A stretch of DNA of 50,249 nt from Candidatus Binatia bacterium (GCA_022823055.1 JAJDXX010000192.1:1-50249), one strand, 5' to 3'. Numbered from the stretch's first letter, positions 8,665 through 19,198 are shown. Notes: generated by a model from the sequence alone, not told the origin. Numbers and translations: made by a program.

Positions 8665-10543
8665 GTCGCGGCCGCTCGGCGAACAACGCGGTCAACTGTG
8701 CGTCGGTCATTTCCACATCTTCGGACTCGTCGTCACCCGAGAGGAACCAGGCCTCGACCACCTTGCGGGTGATGGGGGCGGCCGTGGCTCCTCCGCCACC
8801 GCCGTGCTCCACGAGGGTGGCGACGGCGATCTCCGGTTTGACCGTCGGGGCGTAGCCCACGAACCACGCGTGGTCCCGGATCTCGTAAGGCAGGTCCTTG
8901 CTCTTGACCGCTTCTCCACGCATCTCCGCCACTTGGGCGGTGCCGGTCTTGCCGGCAATGTTCACCAGGTCCGAACGCGCGCGCCGGGCTGTGCCGTGTC
9001 GCCCGTGGACCACGTCAAACAGCGCCCGGCGCACGATTTCCAGACTGCCCTTCTTGAGGTTCACGGTGGCGGTGCGCACCGGGCCGTATTCTTCCATCAC
9101 CTCGCCGTCCAGGGACAAAACCCGCTGAACGAACCACGGGCGATAGACGGTTCCGCCGTTGGCGACGGCGGCGACCATGCTGGCCATTTGAAGCGGCGTC
9201 GCCCCGATGAACCCCTGACCGATGCCCACCAGCGGGGTCTCACCCGGGTACCAAGGGGTGCCGAAACGCCGCTTCTTCCATGCGCGGTCGGGGACCAGCC
9301 CGGCGCTTTCGCCCTCCAGGACGATGCCCGTGCGCGAGCCCAGCCCGAAACGGCGCGCCCACTTGGCCATCTTGTCGATCCCCAGCCGCTGCGCCACTTG
9401 GTAGAAGTAAACGTCGCACGACTGCACCAGGGCCTTGTGCATGTCGACATGACCGTGTCCGTGCTTCTTCCAGTCCCTCAGCACCCGATTGCCCACCTTG
9501 TAGGTGCCGCCGCAGAACAGTCGCTGGTTTGGGGAGATGACCCCTTCCTGCAGCGCGGCCAGGGCCGTCACGATCTTGAAGGTCGAACCCGGTGGGAAGT
9601 GACCTTGCAACGTCCTGTTGTGCAGCGGGGTTTCGCTGTCGTCGGTCAGCTCGCGCCACTCGCGGGCCGTCAATCCTCGCGCGAACCCGTTGGGATTGAA
9701 CGCGGGGGTGCTGACCAGGGCCAACACGGCGCCGCTGTTCACGTCGAGGACGACCACGGCGCCCTCCCGGCCCCTCAACGCGTCATAGGCCGCCTGTTGC
9801 ACGTCCATGTCCAGCGTCAACACGACGTTGTGGCCGGGCGTCGCCTTGAGCCGGTCGATGATCCGGACTTTCTGGCCGGTGGCATCCACCTCTACCCGTT
9901 CGCCGCCGCTGCGGCCGGCGAGGTGAGGCTCCCAGAGCTTCTCGAGGCCGGCCTGTCCGATCTCGTCTCCGCGGCGGTAGCCTTTTCGGCGCAGTCCCCG
10001 CAACTGATCGGTGCTGATTTCTCCAAGGTAGCCGAGGAGGTGGGCGGTCATGTCGTCGGTCAGGTAGCTGCGCCGCGCCTTCACGCTCACGTGGATGCCC
10101 GGAAGGTCGAGTTGGTGCGTCTCCACCGCCACCACCACGGGCCAATCCACGTCTCGGAGGAGTGTTACTCTCTTCGAACCGTTGGTGTGGCGCGCCGTCT
10201 CCAGGAGCTCTACGGCGTCGGTGTCCAGCAGGTGCGCGAGATGCCGCAGCGAAGTGACCCCGTCGTCCGCTTCGCCCGGCGTGTAGCGCAGATCGAAGGA
10301 CGGGCGGCTGTTGATCAGCAGGCGCTGGTGGCGGTCGAACACCAAGCCGCGCACCGCGGGAATACGCTCCAGCCGGATACGGTTGCTCTCGGACAGCACC
10401 GCATACCTGTGGCCTTGCAGGATCTGGAGCATCCAGAGGCGGTAAGTCAGCAACGCGAATGCCAGCAGGACCAGGAGCGCGAAGAAGCGGACGCGTCCGC
10501 GGAACTCCGGCAGCGTTCGGGAGCTTGGCCTAAGAGGAAGCAT
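8654..10543 (-). CDS. mrdA: Penicillin-binding protein 2 (peptidoglycan transpeptidase)
   Basis: 629 residues. There is a short cytoplasmic N-terminus, one membrane helix (about residues 20-40), a pedestal/dimerisation domain (about 50-230) and a transpeptidase domain. Catalytic motifs are S320-T-F-K323, SCD in QSCDVYFYQ, and KTGT in AGKTGTAQ. PBP2 cross-links side-wall peptidoglycan and activates RodA. The start overlaps mreD by 14 bp. The gene order mreBCD-mrdA-rodA is the common elongasome operon. Confidence 0.96.
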   Translation of the reverse strand: MLPLRPSSRTLPEFRGRVRFFALLVLLAFALLTYRLWMLQILQGHRYAVLSESNRIRLERIPAVRGLVFDRHQRLLINSRPSFDLRYTPGEADDGVTSLRHLAHLLDTDAVELLETARHTNGSKRVTLLRDVDWPVVVAVETHQLDLPGIHVSVKARRSYLTDDMTAHLLGYLGEISTDQLRGLRRKGYRRGDEIGQAGLEKLWEPHLAGRSGGERVEVDATGQKVRIIDRLKATPGHNVVLTLDMDVQQAAYDALRGREGAVVVLDVNSGAVLALVSTPAFNPNGFARGLTAREWRELTDDSETPLHNRTLQGHFPPGSTFKIVTALAALQEGVISPNQRLFCGGTYKVGNRVLRDWKKHGHGHVDMHKALVQSCDVYFYQVAQRLGIDKMAKWARRFGLGSRTGIVLEGESAGLVPDRAWKKRRFGTPWYPGETPLVGIGQGFIGATPLQMASMVAAVANGGTVYRPWFVQRVLSLDGEVMEEYGPVRTATVNLKKGSLEIVRRALFDVVHGRHGTARRARSDLVNIAGKTGTAQVAEMRGEAVKSKDLPYEIRDHAWFVGYAPTVKPEIAVATLVEHGGGGGATAAPITRKVVEAWFLSGDDESEDVEMTDAQLTALFAERPRHAN

Positions 10544-11054
10544 TGGCGAGAGAAGGGGGCTTTTTCACGGTTTCCATGCGGTTTTGGATGGAGCGAAGCA
10601 TCAGGAAGAGCGGCGGCGCGATGCACGCGGAGAAGATGGCCTCCCGCAGGACGGCGTCCCCGACTACCATCCAGTTGCCCGCGGACAACTCGAAAAGCGG
10701 TGAGATAGCGATCAGTGCGCCCACCTTGAGCCATACGGCGACGAATACGGTGATGGCGCTGATCAGCGGACCCTTGGCCCATACGTATCGAAACGCCAGA
10801 TAGACCACGAGAAAGACCGCGGAAAAGGCCATGGCGTTGACCCCGGGTTGCGGACTCGACAGCATGTCGATAGCGTATCCCAGAAGAAAGGTCGTCCACA
10901 CGGCATCCACCCGCGGCCGGTTAAGCGCCAGGTATACGCACAGGACCAGGGTCAGGTCAGGAATGATGGGCGTCCAGCTCGCCAGATGCAGGACCGTGGC
11001 CTGAAGGACGACGAAGGTCAGACCAATGGCGAAGTAGACCAGCGACAGGTTCAT
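10530..11054 (-). CDS. mreD: Rod shape-determining protein MreD
   Basis: 174 residues, mostly hydrophobic, with about five membrane helices and the PGVNAMAFSAVFLVVYLAF segment typical of MreD. MreD is a small inner-membrane protein that bridges MreC and the rest of the elongasome. It starts inside the mreC stop region (4-bp overlap) and ends overlapping mrdA. Sequence conservation in this family is low, so identification also leans on position. Confidence 0.93.
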   Translation of the reverse strand: MNLSLVYFAIGLTFVVLQATVLHLASWTPIIPDLTLVLCVYLALNRPRVDAVWTTFLLGYAIDMLSSPQPGVNAMAFSAVFLVVYLAFRYVWAKGPLISAITVFVAVWLKVGALIAISPLFELSAGNWMVVGDAVLREAIFSACIAPPLFLMLRSIQNRMETVKKPPSLANASS

Positions 11055-12028
11055 GGTGTGGCGGACGGTGCTGCCTGCGAATCCGGCTGCGGCGCGGAGG
11101 AGTAGGACGGTCGTGGCTTGTCGGAAATGAAGAGCACCTCTTCCATCACCAACGGGTCCACCGCCAGCGAGACCCGGACACGCCGGAAAAGCCCGGGCCC
11201 GTCGTCGGCGATCTCCATGATGGTGCCTACCAGAAGCCCCTTGGGGAAGGTTCCGTCCAGCCCCGAGGTGATGAGCCGGTCGCCCGGCCGGATGTCGTCG
11301 TTGCGCCCCATGTACTTGACGATGGGCTCTCCATCCACCGAGCCCGAGACGATGCCGCGCACCCGCGTCCGCTGCGTTATGATGTCGATGCCGCTCTTGT
11401 GGTCCGTGAGCAGCAGGACCTTGGCGGTGTCATCGGCCACCGAGACGACCCGGCCCACGACGCCTCTGGGCGTGATCACCGCCATGCCCCGATGGATGCC
11501 GGAGCCGGCGCCCTTGTCCACCGTGATGGTGCGAAACCAAGTGCTGGCGCTGTTGCTGATGACCGTGGCGGCCACCGACTCCCGCAGGATCCGCGTGCGG
11601 ATCTCCAGCAGCTCGGTCAGGCGGTCATTGGCCAGCTTGGCCTCGAAGAGCCGGTTGCGCTCGGCTTCCAGAGCCGCGATCTGCTCCTTCAGGGCTTGGT
11701 TCTCGTTCCACAGGTCCTTGAAGGCCACGAAGTTGATCTGGATGTTGCGGATCGTCGAACCCAGCGCATGGAGCGACTTCTGAATCGGCTTGACCGATTG
11801 GGCCAGGACGCGTGTGACCGGGTCGCCCTTCTGCGGCGCGGCGGATGAGACCGTGACGACGTAGAATGCCAGGGCCAGTGCGCACGTGGCGTGGATCGGC
11901 ATCCGGTACCGACGCAGCACGGTCAGGGCCACAAACCAAACTTGCCTGACGCGGGACGGGCGGGATTGGTCGGGTTGCGGCGATGAGCGGGGCGAGTCCG
12001 CAGTTTTCCCTGTCCTGGCTGCGGCCAC
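11051..12028 (-). CDS. mreC: Rod shape-determining protein MreC
   Basis: About 325 residues. A cytoplasmic Arg/Lys-rich tail precedes a membrane helix (about 40-60). Next comes a coiled coil (about residues 90-130, with ENQALKEQIAALEAERNRL), then the double beta-barrel domain with GVVGRVVSV and DHKSGIDIITQRTRVRGIV. MreC is the periplasmic scaffold that activates PBP2. The GTG at 12028 is preferred because a GAGG lies 6 bases upstream; a TTG at 12040 would add four residues but has poor spacing. The C-terminal tail is Pro/Ser/Ala-rich. Confidence 0.93.
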   Translation of the reverse strand: MAAARTGKTADSPRSSPQPDQSRPSRVRQVWFVALTVLRRYRMPIHATCALALAFYVVTVSSAAPQKGDPVTRVLAQSVKPIQKSLHALGSTIRNIQINFVAFKDLWNENQALKEQIAALEAERNRLFEAKLANDRLTELLEIRTRILRESVAATVISNSASTWFRTITVDKGAGSGIHRGMAVITPRGVVGRVVSVADDTAKVLLLTDHKSGIDIITQRTRVRGIVSGSVDGEPIVKYMGRNDDIRPGDRLITSGLDGTFPKGLLVGTIMEIADDGPGLFRRVRVSLAVDPLVMEEVLFISDKPRPSYSSAPQPDSQAAPSATP

Positions 12029-12045
12029 GTGTGTCCTCAATCCTC

Positions 12046-13203
<1,158 letters not shown>

Positions 13204-13211
13204 TCATCCGC

Positions 13212-13240
13212 TTCACATCGCAATGGCGGCTACTTATAAT
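13212..13240 (+). promoter_or_regulatory. Strong sigma-70-type promoter of ppiD
   Basis: TTCACA (5 of 6) at 13212-13217, exactly 17 bases, then a perfect TATAAT at 13235-13240. It implies a leader of roughly 85 nt before the ppiD ATG. It diverges from the mreB promoter. Confidence 0.6.
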
Positions 13241-13333
13241 GACACGGTTCACCCGCGCCCGGAGGCCCGGAGAAGGGGGTTTCCGGGCGACCGGGGATGA
13301 CCAGATCGAAGTGTCGCGAGGAGCTTTTCGGAA

Positions 13334-15232
13334 ATGCTTGACGTGTTGCGCAAACGGAAGCGGTCGTGGCTGGTGCTGCTCTTGCTCGGGGTCGGCGTGC
13401 TGGCGTTCGTCATGGTCGGCGTGGGTCCCCAGGGAGGGCAGCAGCAGGTGGTGACCATCGCCCAGGTGAACGGAGACGAGATCACCTACACCGAACTCGA
13501 GACCCACTACTATCGAATGCTTCAGACCTACAGGCAACTGGCCGGCGGCCGGCTGTCACCCGCGGACATCGAGGCGCTCAACCTCCGCGGCCAGTTGCTG
13601 GAGGAGCTGATCCAGCAGCGTCTGCTGTTGCAGGCCGCGCACGACCTGGGCCTCAAGGTCACGGACGGCGAGCTCGCCGACGGCATCGCGCGCCATCCGG
13701 CGTTTCAGGCGGGAGGGCGGTTCGACCGGAACGCCTACCGCCTGGCCCTGCGTGGACAAGGTCTGACCCCCGCGGAGTTCGAGACGCAGCAGCGCGAGGC
13801 CTTGGCGATCCAGAAGCTCCGGAGTCTCATCGCGGATTCCATACCGGTGACCGCGGTGGAGGTGGAGGAACGCTACCGCGTGGAGAACGAGGAGATCGCT
13901 CTGGATTTCGTGCGCTTCGACACGGACGGTTTCGTGGAGGGAGTCGCGGTGGCGGACGAGGAGATCCGGGCGTACTACGACGGCAACGGATCGCTCCTGC
14001 GGGAGCCTCTCAAGGTCGGGACGCGCTACCTGGAGTACCGCGTGGATCGTTTCGCGGAGGACATCGAGGTGTCGGATGGGGACGTCCAGGCCTACTACGA
14101 CGTCTACCGCGAACGTCGGTTCCGCCAGCCGGAGGCGGTGAAGTTCAGTCAGATCTTCGTTCCGATCGCCGAAGGAGCCTCTCCCGAAGACAAGGCGGCG
14201 GCGCGGGAGCAACTGGAGGGCATCCTCAAGCAGGCCCGTGAAGGAGCCGATTTCGCCGAGATGGCGAAACAGCACTCCCAGGACGAGAGTGCCGCCGATG
14301 GGGGGGACATGGGCTTCGTCGTCCGCGGCCAGCTCGTGGCACCGCTGGACGCGGCGCTCTTTGCTTTGGAGCAGGGCGCGATCAGCGACGTGGTGGAAAG
14401 CGCCATCGGGCTGCACCTGCTCAAGGCCGTCGAGCGGCGGGAAGACAAGATCCGCGAGCTGGAGGAGGTGCGCGACGAGATCGTTGCTGCGCTCAAGCGG
14501 GAGCGCGGCGGAGCGCGCGCGGCCCGCGCCGTGGAGGAGGATCGGGAAAGGGCACTGGACGGCGTGCCACTGGCGCAGGTGGCCAGGGAGCGCGGCATCG
14601 AACCGGACGAGACGCGCCTGTTCAGCGCGGGCGAGACGCTCGACGCCATCGGCGACGTGGAGGAGTTCTATCGCGCCGCGCTCGCGCTCCGGCCGGACCA
14701 GACCGGTCCCATCGTCGCCTCCCCGGACGCGCTGTACCTCCTCCAAGGGGCTCGGCGCGTCGAGCCGGCCGTGCCGCCGCTTGACGACGTGAAGGAGCGT
14801 ATCCAGGAGACGCTCACGCGCAGGAAGGCGCGCGAGCAGGCCCAGAAGAAGGCGGAGGCGTTGCTGGCCGAGGTCAAGGGTGGGGCGGATCTGCGCGAGG
14901 CCGCCGCGGCCCAGGGCCTTGCGGTGGAGGACACCGGCCTCTTTCCGCGCAAGCAGGCGAACATTCCCGAGGTCGGGATCCTGCCGCTGCCTCTGGGGCG
15001 GCTTACGGCATCCAAGGCGAATCCGGTGGTGGATACGGCCTACGCCCAGGGCGACTCGTTCTACGTGATGGTGCTCAGAACCACCGTCGAAGCCGACCTC
15101 GCGGACCTGGGGAAGGAAAAGGAAGAGCTTACGCGGCAGATACGCGAGGAGAAAGGGCAGCGTGCCTTCAGCCGCCTGATCGAGAACCTCAAGGCCAACG
15201 CGAGGATCGAGATCCATCCGGAATTCATCTGA
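13334..15232 (+). CDS. ppiD: SurA N-terminal domain / parvulin peptidyl-prolyl isomerase (PpiD-like periplasmic chaperone)
   Basis: 632 residues. A basic N-terminus and one membrane anchor (about residues 12-30) are followed by a SurA_N-like helical domain. The parvulin PPIase domain covers about residues 268-365 (KFSQIFVPI ... HSQDESAADGGDMGFV ... GLHLLKAVERR), and a long helical C-terminal region follows. The layout and length match PpiD (E. coli 623), an inner-membrane-anchored chaperone that receives proteins leaving the Sec translocon. The start has a GAGGAG about 10 bases upstream. The next gene follows by 15 bp. Confidence 0.88.
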   Translation: MLDVLRKRKRSWLVLLLLGVGVLAFVMVGVGPQGGQQQVVTIAQVNGDEITYTELETHYYRMLQTYRQLAGGRLSPADIEALNLRGQLLEELIQQRLLLQAAHDLGLKVTDGELADGIARHPAFQAGGRFDRNAYRLALRGQGLTPAEFETQQREALAIQKLRSLIADSIPVTAVEVEERYRVENEEIALDFVRFDTDGFVEGVAVADEEIRAYYDGNGSLLREPLKVGTRYLEYRVDRFAEDIEVSDGDVQAYYDVYRERRFRQPEAVKFSQIFVPIAEGASPEDKAAAREQLEGILKQAREGADFAEMAKQHSQDESAADGGDMGFVVRGQLVAPLDAALFALEQGAISDVVESAIGLHLLKAVERREDKIRELEEVRDEIVAALKRERGGARAARAVEEDRERALDGVPLAQVARERGIEPDETRLFSAGETLDAIGDVEEFYRAALALRPDQTGPIVASPDALYLLQGARRVEPAVPPLDDVKERIQETLTRRKAREQAQKKAEALLAEVKGGADLREAAAAQGLAVEDTGLFPRKQANIPEVGILPLPLGRLTASKANPVVDTAYAQGDSFYVMVLRTTVEADLADLGKEKEELTRQIREEKGQRAFSRLIENLKANARIEIHPEFI

Positions 15233-15247
15233 CGCGCGCATCTTCCC

Positions 15248-15862
15248 ATGCAGATCTTCCTGCTACGCCACGGCGAGACCCGCTGGAACCATGAAGGGCG
15301 GTGCCAGGGGAGCTCGGACATCGAGCTGAACGAGACCGGCCAGCGTCAGGCAAGCGAGGTGGCCGCCCATCTGAGCCGCAGACGCATCGACGCGGTGTAC
15401 TCCAGCGATCTGCGGCGCGCCCGCGAGACCGCGGAAATCGTCGGCGGCCCGCACGAAGTCGCGGTCAGGGTCGAGCCGGACCTGCGCGAGCTCGACCACG
15501 GCGAGATGGAGGGTCTCACGTTCGTGGAGGTGCGGGAGCGGTTCGGGGGGTTGATCGAGCAATGGCGTACGCGGCCCGTGGGGGTGGAACTGCCCGGGGG
15601 GGAGCGTCTCCTCGACGTGGACCGGCGGGTCTGGTCCGCGCTCAACCGCATCGTCGAGGGCCACGACGACGGCGACACGATTGTCGTGGTAAGCCACAGC
15701 TTTCCGATTCTTTCGACCCTGTGCCGCATCAGCGGGACGCCGCTGGACCAGTATCGCACGTTCCACCTCAAGCCCTGTGAACTGAGCCATGTGAGCTTCA
15801 CACGATCGGAGGGCTGGGCTATCCGGGAGGCGGTGGCGGATCCGGTGCGGGTCTGCGAGTGA
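15248..15862 (+). CDS. Histidine phosphatase family protein (phosphoglycerate mutase-like)
   Basis: 204 residues. LRHGETRWN at residues 5-13 is the RHG catalytic motif, with the phosphorylated His8. SSDLRRARETA, ELDHGEMEG and VVSHSFPI supply the other conserved Arg, Glu and second His. Members include broad-specificity phosphatases, CobC (alpha-ribazole phosphatase) and GpmB; the substrate cannot be told from sequence. It lies 15 bp after ppiD and may be co-transcribed, without an evident Shine-Dalgarno. Confidence 0.88.
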   Translation: MQIFLLRHGETRWNHEGRCQGSSDIELNETGQRQASEVAAHLSRRRIDAVYSSDLRRARETAEIVGGPHEVAVRVEPDLRELDHGEMEGLTFVEVRERFGGLIEQWRTRPVGVELPGGERLLDVDRRVWSALNRIVEGHDDGDTIVVVSHSFPILSTLCRISGTPLDQYRTFHLKPCELSHVSFTRSEGWAIREAVADPVRVCE

Positions 15863-15920
15863 ACCCAAAGGCGCGCGGGCGGCAGGGTCCGCGGCCGCCA
15901 ACGCAGGAAAGGAGAACGCC

Positions 15921-16307
15921 ATGAGAATCGTTCACACCATGATCCGGGTCAAGCACCTGGACGAGAGCGTTAAGTTCTACTGTGACGGATTGGGAATGAA
16001 GGTCCTGAAGCAGAAGGACTACGAGTCGGGCCGCTTCACCAATACCTTCGTGGGTTACGGCTCCGAGGAGGACAGCGCCGTCATCGAGCTGACCTACAAC
16101 TGGGACACCCACGAGTACAACGTCGGCGACGGCTTCGGCCACATCGCCATCGGCGTGCCCGACGTGTACGCGGCCTGCGACGACCTGCGCGAGAAGGGGG
16201 TCAAGATCACCCGCGACGCCGGTCCCATGAAGCACGGCGGCGGGGTCATCGCTTTCGTCGAGGATCCCAACGGCTACAAGATCGAGCTCACCACGCGGAA
16301 GGAGTAG
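15921..16307 (+). CDS. gloA: Lactoylglutathione lyase (glyoxalase I)
   Basis: 128 residues, one glyoxalase domain built of two beta-alpha-beta-beta-beta modules. Features are HTMIRVKHLDESVKFY at the start, then ELTYNWDTHEY, GFGHIAIGV and FVEDPNGYKIEL near the end, which carry the usual His/Glu metal ligands of nickel/cobalt-type bacterial GloA. It isomerises the hemithioacetal of methylglyoxal and glutathione to S-lactoylglutathione. The Shine-Dalgarno aaaggag is well placed. It is followed 11 bp later by the LLM oxidoreductase, which suggests an operon. Confidence 0.92.
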   Translation: MRIVHTMIRVKHLDESVKFYCDGLGMKVLKQKDYESGRFTNTFVGYGSEEDSAVIELTYNWDTHEYNVGDGFGHIAIGVPDVYAACDDLREKGVKITRDAGPMKHGGGVIAFVEDPNGYKIELTTRKE

Positions 16308-16318
16308 GGGAAGCATCC

Positions 16319-17224
16319 ATGAAGTTCGGGGTATGCCTGACGCACTACGGCCGCGAGGTGCGGAGCGCGGAGCTGGTGGAGGCGGTGGCGGAGATCGAGC
16401 GGACGGGGTTCGATTCCATCTGGGTGACGGACCATGTGGTGATCCCGGAAGGCGTGCGCGAAGCGCAGCAGATCTACCGCGAGCACATGCTGGAAGCGTT
16501 CACGGTGTTCAGCTTTCTGGCCGCGGTGTCGCGGCGGGCGCGGCTTGGCAGCAGCATCATCGTGCTGGCGTACCGCAACCCCCTGGTCATGGCCAAGATG
16601 CTGGCGAGCATCGACGTGCTCTCCGGCGGCCGGGTGATTTTCGGCGCGGCCGCCGGCTACATGGAAGGGGAGTTCAACGCGCTGGGGGTGCCGTTCGAAG
16701 AGCGCGGCGACGTGAGCGACGAGTACCTGCGCGTGATCCGGGAGGCCTGGAGCCAGGACGAAATGGGCTTCAGCGGCCGGTACTTCAAGTTCGACAAGGT
16801 GTACACGTCGCCTCGGCCGGTGCAGCAGCCGGGGCCGCCCATCTGGATCGGCGGCAGGAGCAAGCGCGCCATGCGCCGCGCGGTGGAGTTGGGCGACGGG
16901 TGGCATCCCATCGGACTGAGCGCCGCGGAGATGAAGGAGGGCAGGGCCTACATGGCCCGGCTGTGCGAGCGACGGAAACGCGCGCGCGTGCCGGACATGT
17001 CGTTGCGCGCCAACCTGGTCATCGAGGGCGTATCCGAGCCGGTGGGGCCCTACGCCGGCCGGGCCGGCAACACCCCGTTCAACGGCGTCCCGTCATTGAT
17101 CCGCGAGCGCATCGCCGAGTTCGAGGAAGCCGGCGTCGAGCACATCGTGCTGGACATGGCGACCCTGTCGCGCGCGAGCTTCCTGCGTACCCTGGAGGCC
17201 TTCGCCGCGCACGTGAGGTCCTGA
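16319..17224 (+). CDS. LLM class flavin- or F420-dependent oxidoreductase
   Basis: 301 residues with the luciferase-like monooxygenase TIM barrel: FDSIWVTDHV near residue 45, GSSIIVLAYRNPLVMAKMLA, LSGGRVIFGAAAGYMEGEF and PGPPIWIGGRSKRAMRRAVE. The SGGR-x-x-x-G segment and the WIGG-S motif are typical of the F420-using subfamily. Because the same window encodes full F420 biosynthesis, F420 is the likelier cofactor, but FMN cannot be excluded. The substrate is unknown. It sits immediately after gloA and ends 7 bp before a convergent amidohydrolase. Confidence 0.85.
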   Translation: MKFGVCLTHYGREVRSAELVEAVAEIERTGFDSIWVTDHVVIPEGVREAQQIYREHMLEAFTVFSFLAAVSRRARLGSSIIVLAYRNPLVMAKMLASIDVLSGGRVIFGAAAGYMEGEFNALGVPFEERGDVSDEYLRVIREAWSQDEMGFSGRYFKFDKVYTSPRPVQQPGPPIWIGGRSKRAMRRAVELGDGWHPIGLSAAEMKEGRAYMARLCERRKRARVPDMSLRANLVIEGVSEPVGPYAGRAGNTPFNGVPSLIRERIAEFEEAGVEHIVLDMATLSRASFLRTLEAFAAHVRS

Positions 17225-17231
17225 CCGAGCC

Positions 17232-18161
17232 CTACAGACGCAGCATCGCGCGCGAGGTCCGCTCCGTGCGCGCGCGGATCTCCGAGGCGTTCTCCTGCTC
17301 GTCCACGACGTTCAACGCCTTCTTGAGCGGCCCCAACCCGCCACAGTAGTCCGAGCCGAAGACGACGCCTTCGGACCCCATCACGTCGGCGAGGAAGGGC
17401 AGCGCCTTGGACCGGACGCTCGCCGTGTCAATGCAGAAGTGCTCCAGGAAGATGTCGGAGTAGCGCTTCTCACCCTCCGGCCCCTTGTGTTTCCAGAACA
17501 TTCTTTGAACCAGCAGCGGGATGCCGCCGCCGCCGCTGCGTATCACGACCCGGAGCTTCGGGTAGCGGTCGAAGAGGCCGCCGGCGATCATGCGCATGAC
17601 GCACTCGTTCACGCTCGCGTCCGACAGCACGCTGTAGGCCACCCCGGCGCCGCCGTCCTCCAGCCGCTGGAGCGTCGGGTCCTTGGCGCCGCCGCTGCCG
17701 TGAAGGAAGAGCGGCAGGCCGAGTTCCGACACCTTGGCGAACATCGGGTCGAGGTCCGGCAGGTCCACCTTCATCTCCCCGTCCACCCGCGGGTAGATGA
17801 GCACCGCCTTGAAACCGCGGGCGGCCATGCGCTCGATCTCCTCCACGGATTCCGCGACGTTCTTGAGCGACAGCGCCGTGATGCCGCCGAAACGGTCCGT
17901 ATGGCCGCCGATGCGCTCGGCCAGCACGTCGTTGGACAGGCGCGCCATCGCCATGGCGTCCGCGCCGTCAAGCTGGTCGGCGTCCTCGCTTGCCCCCTGG
18001 CAGACGAGTTGGAAATCGATGCCCGCCTCGTCCAGCTCGGCGAGCCGCTTGTCGAAGTCCGTCGAGTCGTAGGCGTCCACCTTGGGCGACTTCCCGGCCT
18101 TCTCCTTGAACGCGTCCACGACCTCCGGGGCCGTGTGGTGTGAATGCCAGTCGATCAACAT
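17232..18161 (-). CDS. Amidohydrolase family protein (ACMSD-like, amidohydrolase 2)
   Basis: About 309 residues from the ATG at 18161, preceded by a GGAGG Shine-Dalgarno. The N-terminal metal motif is IDWHSHH. FLHGSGG and the terminal VVFGSDYCGG hold the other expected metal and catalytic residues of the amidohydrolase-2 group. Members are decarboxylases or hydrolases acting on aromatic or enol carboxylates (for example ACMSD). The exact reaction here is unknown. The gene has its own promoter and is convergent with the LLM gene. Confidence 0.85.
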   Translation of the reverse strand: MLIDWHSHHTAPEVVDAFKEKAGKSPKVDAYDSTDFDKRLAELDEAGIDFQLVCQGASEDADQLDGADAMAMARLSNDVLAERIGGHTDRFGGITALSLKNVAESVEEIERMAARGFKAVLIYPRVDGEMKVDLPDLDPMFAKVSELGLPLFLHGSGGAKDPTLQRLEDGGAGVAYSVLSDASVNECVMRMIAGGLFDRYPKLRVVIRSGGGGIPLLVQRMFWKHKGPEGEKRYSDIFLEHFCIDTASVRSKALPFLADVMGSEGVVFGSDYCGGLGPLKKALNVVDEQENASEIRARTERTSRAMLRL

Positions 18162-18199
18162 TTCTTGGGTTCCTCCAATCACCGGACCATGAACCGCGA

Positions 18200-18229
18200 A
18201 GTATAGGACCTGAAACGGAGTCGGGTCAA
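18200..18229 (-). promoter_or_regulatory. Sigma-70-type promoter of the amidohydrolase gene
   Basis: On the minus strand TTGACC (18229-18224), an 18-base spacer and TATACT (18205-18200) precede the ATG by about 38 bases. It is the only strong hexamer pair in this divergent region. On the other strand TTGACT at 18252-18257 with TAATCG 17 bases on could drive the alpha/beta hydrolase. Confidence 0.5.
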
Positions 18230-18349
18230 CGCCGGCCGGGGCAGGGCTGATTTGACTGACCCGGATGCTTGGGCTAATCGTGGGGAAACATCATCCAAGC
18301 CCTGTCAATGCGCGGTGCGCGCGTGTGCGGGCCTTGCGGGAGGAACTGC

Positions 18350-19198
18350 ATGTCGACTGCTGTGATCGACGGTATCGAAGTCTATTACGAAATCTACGGC
18401 TCCGGACCGCCCCTGCTGATGCTGGCGCCGGGGGGGTTCGACTCCACCATCGAGAAGTGGCGCGTCTCCACGGCCTGGAAGGGCCTCGATGCCTTGGCGA
18501 AGCTCGCCACCGAGCACCAGGTCATCGCCTACGACCGGCGCGAGTCCGGACAGTCGGGCGGGCGCGTGGAGCGCATCACCTGGACCACCTATGCCACCCA
18601 GGGCAAGCGGCTCCTGGACCACCTCGGCGTCGACTCCGCCTTCGTCATGGGCGGCTGCATGGGCTGCTCGGTGGCGCTTTCGTTCGGCGTCAACTTTCCC
18701 GAGCGCACCCGGGGGCTGATCCTCCACTGGCCGGTGGGGGGATACCGTTGGAAGGCTTCCTGCCAGGCGCGCTGGGCCAATCACCTGAGTTTCGTCAAGG
18801 AGAACGGCCTCGACGGCGTCGTCGAACGAGCATCGAAGGGCACGACCTTCTGGGCCGATCCCGAGTCCGGCCCCTGGGCCTCGGTCATTGCCCGGGACAG
18901 CGCCTTCGCCGAGAGCTTCGCGGCCGAGGATCCGGACCGCTACATGGGGATCGTCGCCACCACCGGTCCGGACCTGTTCGACCGCGATACCGCCACCGGC
19001 GCCACCGCCGAGGAGGTCATGGGCATCAAGGCGCCGGCCGTGATCATGCCCGGCGACGACCCATCCCATGCCACCTCCGGGGCACACTACCTGCGCGAAT
19101 GCCTTCCCAACGGTGAGCTCTGGAACGTGATGCCGCCGGACCAGACCACCGAGAAGGTGTGCGATCGCACGCTGGAGTTCACCCGGGCGCACCGCTGA
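18350..19198 (+). CDS. Alpha/beta hydrolase with Cys in the nucleophile elbow
   Basis: 282 residues from the ATG at 18350 (GGGAGGA Shine-Dalgarno). The alpha/beta hydrolase core is visible: an oxyanion region LLMLAPGG, then YDRRESGQSGG. The nucleophile elbow reads GGCMGCS with Cys103 where most members have Ser. A Cys nucleophile is known in dienelactone hydrolases (GxCxG), but the rest of this protein looks more like the general hydrolase family. A cap region lies near 140-210, and PAVIMPGDDPSH near the C-terminus could place the acid. Substrate unknown. It precedes an ornithine cyclodeaminase-like gene by 42 bp. Confidence 0.82.
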   Translation: MSTAVIDGIEVYYEIYGSGPPLLMLAPGGFDSTIEKWRVSTAWKGLDALAKLATEHQVIAYDRRESGQSGGRVERITWTTYATQGKRLLDHLGVDSAFVMGGCMGCSVALSFGVNFPERTRGLILHWPVGGYRWKASCQARWANHLSFVKENGLDGVVERASKGTTFWADPESGPWASVIARDSAFAESFAAEDPDRYMGIVATTGPDLFDRDTATGATAEEVMGIKAPAVIMPGDDPSHATSGAHYLRECLPNGELWNVMPPDQTTEKVCDRTLEFTRAHR

